Below, one piece after another: positions 60,386-64,000 of a stretch of DNA of 64,000 bases. The stretch's first letter is position 1. Every line of letters begins with the position of its first letter. The translations under genes and the position numbers were made by a program. The stretch is from JBGPTF01 sp041490445 (GTDB lineage: Bacteria; Acidobacteriota; Terriglobia; Acidiferrales; UBA7541), in NCBI GenBank assembly GCA_041490445.1, contig JBGPTF010000013.1, forward strand, positions 1 to 64,000. Reading direction: 5' to 3'. The notes below the pieces were generated by a model, which was not told the origin of the DNA, did no database searches, and saw only the letters and a list, made by a program, of their open reading frames with translations.

Positions 60386-63300
60386 ATGTTTTTTTCAACC
60401 GCACGATTCGAATTCGCCGGCTTGTTCCGTCTTTGCATCCTGTTTCTGGCGGGCATGCTGGCATCACCGATGGTTGGCGATTCACCCGGCGCCACAGCCG
60501 GCGCGAACCATCGCGGCGTCGCCATCGTTCAGCACGGTGGCTACCCGGAGCTGCAGGTGGACGGCAAGCCGTTTTTTATCCACTCGGGCGCGTTTTTCTA
60601 CGACCGTGTCCCGCGCGACCTGTGGGAACGAGTGCTCGACCGATACCGCGAGCTCGGCATCAACACGGTTGACATCTACATCCCGTGGAATTGGCACGAA
60701 CCGCGCGAAGGCGAATTCGACTTCGACGGCCACACGAACCCGCGCCGCGATCTCCGCGCGCTGCTTCGCCTGATTGCGGAGAGGAATTTCCGGCTGATCG
60801 CTCGCCCCGGCCCGCAGATCCTGAACGAATGGCGCCATGGCGGCTATCCCGGCTGGCTGCTCGAGCGGCCCGAGTATCACATGGACCTGGCGGACCGTCT
60901 CGAAGGCCGCTACCCGCCATTCACCTACCGGAACACCAGCGATGCCGAGGCTGCCGCGAGCGATCTTCTCGAGAACGCGACGCACTTGGCGTACACGCGA
61001 AAGTGGCTCGAGGCCGTGGCAAAGGAGCTTGCACCGTACTCCGCGTCGCGCGTCGTGCCGGTTCCCCAGCCGGAGCCGGAGAAGCCGAAGACCCGCGACG
61101 TCCCGGGGCCGCTGCTCTTCGTTCAACTGGAGGATGATCTCGCGATCGGCCGCACGAATCGCACCGGCCCGAATTTCTGGCGGTATCTCGGCGAGCTCCG
61201 CGCCATGCTCGAATCCGGCGGGCTCGACGCGCCGGTGTTCATCAATCCCACCGACATGCGCGTCTCCGCGGAAGGCGCCGGGCTGGCGCGGCCCATCGGC
61301 GTCATGGGCCAGTGGTATATGCCGCAAGGCGAGAAGGAAACCAGCGAGCGCAAGCTCGACGCGGCCGACGCAGCGACCGTGGAATTCTTCGTCGAGGAAT
61401 TGAAGACCCAGCCCGCCTTTCCGCCGGCGCTGATCGAATTTCAGGCGGGATGGTATTGCCCGGCGGATGACGATCGCCCGCTCGAAAGTCCGCCGTCGAA
61501 CACCTTGCTAGCCTCGCGGCTCGCGATTGCGCATGGCCTGCACGGACTGAATTATTTTCCGTTGCAGGATACGGTGACGCCGGCCGGCGAATCCGTGCCC
61601 TGGGCCAACCGCGCGTATCGCTGGGACGCGGCCCTGAGTCCGGACGGTGAAGTGCAGCCGAGGGCGCGGGCTGTCTCCCGCAACAGCCGCTTCTTGCAGC
61701 AGTGGGGAGAATGGCTCGCGGCGTCGCACCAGCGCGCGGACTTTGGAATCGTCTATCCGCTCGGGGCGTTTCCGCAGGACCGGCTCACCGGAGCTGATGT
61801 TCTGCGAGTGTCGCGAACAGTGCAGCAGCTTGAACGGCTCGCGCACCTCGGCACGCTCTCGAGTGAGCTGGCGGATCCGGAATACCAGCCGGTGGAGCAG
61901 CTCTTGCGGCATGCCGTTCTCCTGCTGCCGGCGTTCGACGCAAACCTTCCGCAATTCCAGTTCTCCGAAAAAACGCAGGGCGCGCTGGTGGAATACGTTC
62001 GCCGCGGCGGCACGCTGGTCGTGTTTCCTTCGAGGCCTGCCGGGACGCTTTTCGATCAATTCTGGTCTGCCCCGGCGCAACCCGGACCTGGAGGGCCCTC
62101 CGCCATCACGCGAGTGCACCCGTTCGGATTGGGCCAGGTCATCGAATCCACGAAGGATTTTTTCTCGTGGGTGGCGCCGGAGAAAGAATTTGGCGAAAAC
62201 CTTGCGCACGAGGAAGCCGCCTGGGCTTCGGGCGTGCTTGGTGAATTCCTGCGCGCCGCGGGAGCCCAGCCGGTCATCCGGCGCAGCCGGCGCGGCGAAC
62301 ATTCTTCCGAGCTGATTCTTACCGAGCTGGTTTCGAACGAGGGCACCGGCCCGCTGGGATCGAGAACCAGCGGCACGGGCCTGCTGAGCGTGACGAACCT
62401 GAGCGAGGACACGCCCGCCGAAGAAGAGATCGAAGTGCTCGCGCCCGGCATCCCCGCGCGCGGCCGGGGCGGCTACCTTCCGGTCCGGCTGAACGTGCCG
62501 CCGCGCGAATCGCTTCTATTGCCACTTGCACAACCGCTCTGCGCCGCCGCTTCGCGATACGCCGGCTGCAGCGACGCGGTGACCAGCGCCGGCGCGGAAT
62601 TGCTCCACGCCGAGCGTGAAGGCAAGACGCTCGAGCTAACGTTCTATACGCCCGCGCGCTCCACCATCGTCGTCAAACTGGCGAAGCAGCCACCGCATAT
62701 CAAGCTGGAAGAGGAGACTTCGCTGCAAGGAGTGTGGAGCAAGAGCGAGCATAACATCACCATCGAACTTCCACGCGGCGCTTCGCCCCGATTCCTGCGC
62801 GTCCTGAGAATCTCTCTGCCCTATGAGCCGTTCGTGCCGGAAGCGCCTCGCCCGCAGAGCGGCGCAAAGGGAAACTATGAGTATTCATTCGCTAGCGCCG
62901 TGCGCCTCCCGCTCGGTGAGAGCGCTTCACTCGCTTCCGAGCCGCCCCTGGTCGTCGTCAACGCCGGGTCCCCCGGGCATCTCATCGTGCAGGCAGACCA
63001 GTCTGGCGCGGAATGGCCTCGGATCATCCGATGGAAAGTGGACGGACCGATTCACGGCTCCGTTGGCCTGGAAGTCGCCAAGAACGGAAGTGCTCTCGCC
63101 ACGATGAAGCTGAAGCCGCCGACAGGAAAGAACGCCATCCCCGCGGACCTTGCGCCCGCCGCTGACGGACTGATCCATGGCACGGTGGAGGTCCGATCCG
63201 AGAACGATCGGGCCGACTTGCCGATCCTGTTTGCCGTGATGCGACAGGGCGCCGTCAGCCGTTACCAATTCGATTTCGATCGCGATGGCGCGCCGGAATG

Positions 63301-64000
63301 GGTGCTGGAAAATACCGGGATGCGCCTTATTCTTTCGCCCGAATCCGGCGGCCGCGCCCTGGCCCTGGTGGAAAAGGAACTCGGCCTCGATTTGATCTCA
63401 AGTGTCGGCGCCCTGCGCGACAATTTTGCCTATGCGGAAAATCCTGCGGGAATGAATCCGGAGCGCGCTCGCGGCCGCTCCGGACTCTTCAACCGCCCCT
63501 ATCATGCCGAGTGGCTGGAAGAGCAAGGAGTCCCGGCGCTGCGGCTGCGCTACGACGCCCCCGATGTTTATCCCACCGGAGCCAGTATCGAGAAAACCGT
63601 CCGGCTGGCGGGGCCTGGAGAAGTTCGCGCGGATTACCGAGTGCGGCTTTTGGGCCCCGGCAGCGCGAGCATGGCGGTGCAAGAGCCACAGGCCTTTGTT
63701 GCTGTCAATTCCTTGCCAGCTTCGGTTCGCAGCAACCGCGCGACGCAATTCTGCTGGGCCATGCCATCCGGCGAACTCGCCGAGGACGCTCGCGACGGAA
63801 GGCACTGCGAGGCGTTTGTGCCCGGGGGTGCGGCGCTCAGTCTCCCTGCGGATGCGCGCAAACTCGAAGCGCGCACTCCCGGACAACCTGGACTTGCGCT
63901 CGAATGGAGCTGTGCGAAAGTGCCGGCGGGAGCGTGTGGTCAGATGACGGTTGAGATGAAGAATTACTCTGCGCTGCTGAAGCTACAATTTCCCGCGCTC
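60386..64000 (+). CDS. Large exported GH35-like glycoside hydrolase (partial, runs off the right edge)
   Basis: The frame stays open for 1205 codons to the end of the window. The N-terminus has a signal-peptide-like stretch (FEFAGLFRLCILFLAGMLAS). The catalytic module follows: HSGAFFYDRVPRDLWERVLD, GINTVDIYIPWNWHEPREGE and IARPGPQILNEWRHGGYPGW match GH35 beta-galactosidases. E351 in IEFQAGWYCP fits the nucleophile. The usual acid/base motif QxENEYG is replaced by VQLEDDLAIG (246-255). About 700 residues of beta-rich domains follow. In-frame starts exist at 60305, 60347, 60368 and 60386; I chose the last because of a GGGAG and the leader. Confidence 0.8.
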   Translation, partial: MFFSTARFEFAGLFRLCILFLAGMLASPMVGDSPGATAGANHRGVAIVQHGGYPELQVDGKPFFIHSGAFFYDRVPRDLWERVLDRYRELGINTVDIYIPWNWHEPREGEFDFDGHTNPRRDLRALLRLIAERNFRLIARPGPQILNEWRHGGYPGWLLERPEYHMDLADRLEGRYPPFTYRNTSDAEAAASDLLENATHLAYTRKWLEAVAKELAPYSASRVVPVPQPEPEKPKTRDVPGPLLFVQLEDDLAIGRTNRTGPNFWRYLGELRAMLESGGLDAPVFINPTDMRVSAEGAGLARPIGVMGQWYMPQGEKETSERKLDAADAATVEFFVEELKTQPAFPPALIEFQAGWYCPADDDRPLESPPSNTLLASRLAIAHGLHGLNYFPLQDTVTPAGESVPWANRAYRWDAALSPDGEVQPRARAVSRNSRFLQQWGEWLAASHQRADFGIVYPLGAFPQDRLTGADVLRVSRTVQQLERLAHLGTLSSELADPEYQPVEQLLRHAVLLLPAFDANLPQFQFSEKTQGALVEYVRRGGTLVVFPSRPAGTLFDQFWSAPAQPGPGGPSAITRVHPFGLGQVIESTKDFFSWVAPEKEFGENLAHEEAAWASGVLGEFLRAAGAQPVIRRSRRGEHSSELILTELVSNEGTGPLGSRTSGTGLLSVTNLSEDTPAEEEIEVLAPGIPARGRGGYLPVRLNVPPRESLLLPLAQPLCAAASRYAGCSDAVTSAGAELLHAEREGKTLELTFYTPARSTIVVKLAKQPPHIKLEEETSLQGVWSKSEHNITIELPRGASPRFLRVLRISLPYEPFVPEAPRPQSGAKGNYEYSFASAVRLPLGESASLASEPPLVVVNAGSPGHLIVQADQSGAEWPRIIRWKVDGPIHGSVGLEVAKNGSALATMKLKPPTGKNAIPADLAPAADGLIHGTVEVRSENDRADLPILFAVMRQGAVSRYQFDFDRDGAPEWVLENTGMRLILSPESGGRALALVEKELGLDLISSVGALRDNFAYAENPAGMNPERARGRSGLFNRPYHAEWLEEQGVPALRLRYDAPDVYPTGASIEKTVRLAGPGEVRADYRVRLLGPGSASMAVQEPQAFVAVNSLPASVRSNRATQFCWAMPSGELAEDARDGRHCEAFVPGGAALSLPADARKLEARTPGQPGLALEWSCAKVPAGACGQMTVEMKNYSALLKLQFPAL

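Overview
The window looks like a chromosomal segment of an Acidobacteriota bacterium, probably a soil Terriglobia-type lineage. This is inferred from gene content, not from a marker search. The evidence is high G+C DNA, a decayed acidobacterial-type orphan ABC permease (ADOP), the futalosine menaquinone enzyme MqnE, a BBP2 outer-membrane barrel, and housekeeping gene order such as ispE-prs-ctc-pth-rpsF-rpsR-rplI-dnaB-alr. No rRNA, tRNA or CRISPR array was seen.

Layout. 1-140 is the end of an IS3-type element. 0.3-8.7 kb holds a LuxR regulator, glmS, a BBP2 porin, mtaB, an IS630 relic, an amidohydrolase and a VOC protein. 8.8-15.2 kb has acpS, a YfiH-type laccase-domain gene, rlmN, cysteine dioxygenase, an M16 peptidase, a WalJ-type MBL protein and a small hypothetical gene. 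15.2-18.9 kb is a manganese cassette (mntR, outer-membrane protein, mntH, uspA) with a candidate operator. 19.0-23.5 kb has the ADOP relic and a tight minus-strand operon of ECF sigma factor, zinc anti-sigma factor and two exported HEAT-repeat proteins. 23.7-27.2 kb carries purB, efp and a secreted M24 aminopeptidase.

27.2-31.6 kb is an accessory island. It has a decayed 66-67 bp tandem repeat, two small unknown genes, a methyltransferase fused to an Mrr-like nuclease domain, and a RAYT transposase flanked by REP palindromes. 31.6-34.9 kb has two membrane glycosyltransferases. 34.9-38.9 kb has mqnE, a UbiA prenyltransferase, ubiX and larB. 39-42.5 kb has a multicopper oxidase whose copper motifs are in permuted order, then selA.

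42.7-60.2 kb is mostly housekeeping: purH, a TPR protein, ispE, prs, a CTC-type bL25 gene, pth, rpsF, rpsR, rplI, dnaB, alr, a PIN/TRAM membrane protein, ispD, an unusual ClpN-IspF fusion, a free-standing GluRS C-terminal-domain-like protein, rlmB, apt and acylphosphatase. The last 3.6 kb is an open reading frame running off the edge. It encodes a very large exported GH35-like protein whose usual acid/base motif is altered.

Three terpenoid-precursor genes (ispE, ispD, ispF) lie in two neighbouring blocks. With the UbiA/MqnE/UbiX cluster they tie isoprenoid supply to menaquinone synthesis. The most unusual points are the ClpN-IspF fusion, the permuted multicopper oxidase, the methyltransferase-nuclease fusion, the RAYT/REP island, and a family of GAGATCCTTCG-type hairpin repeats.
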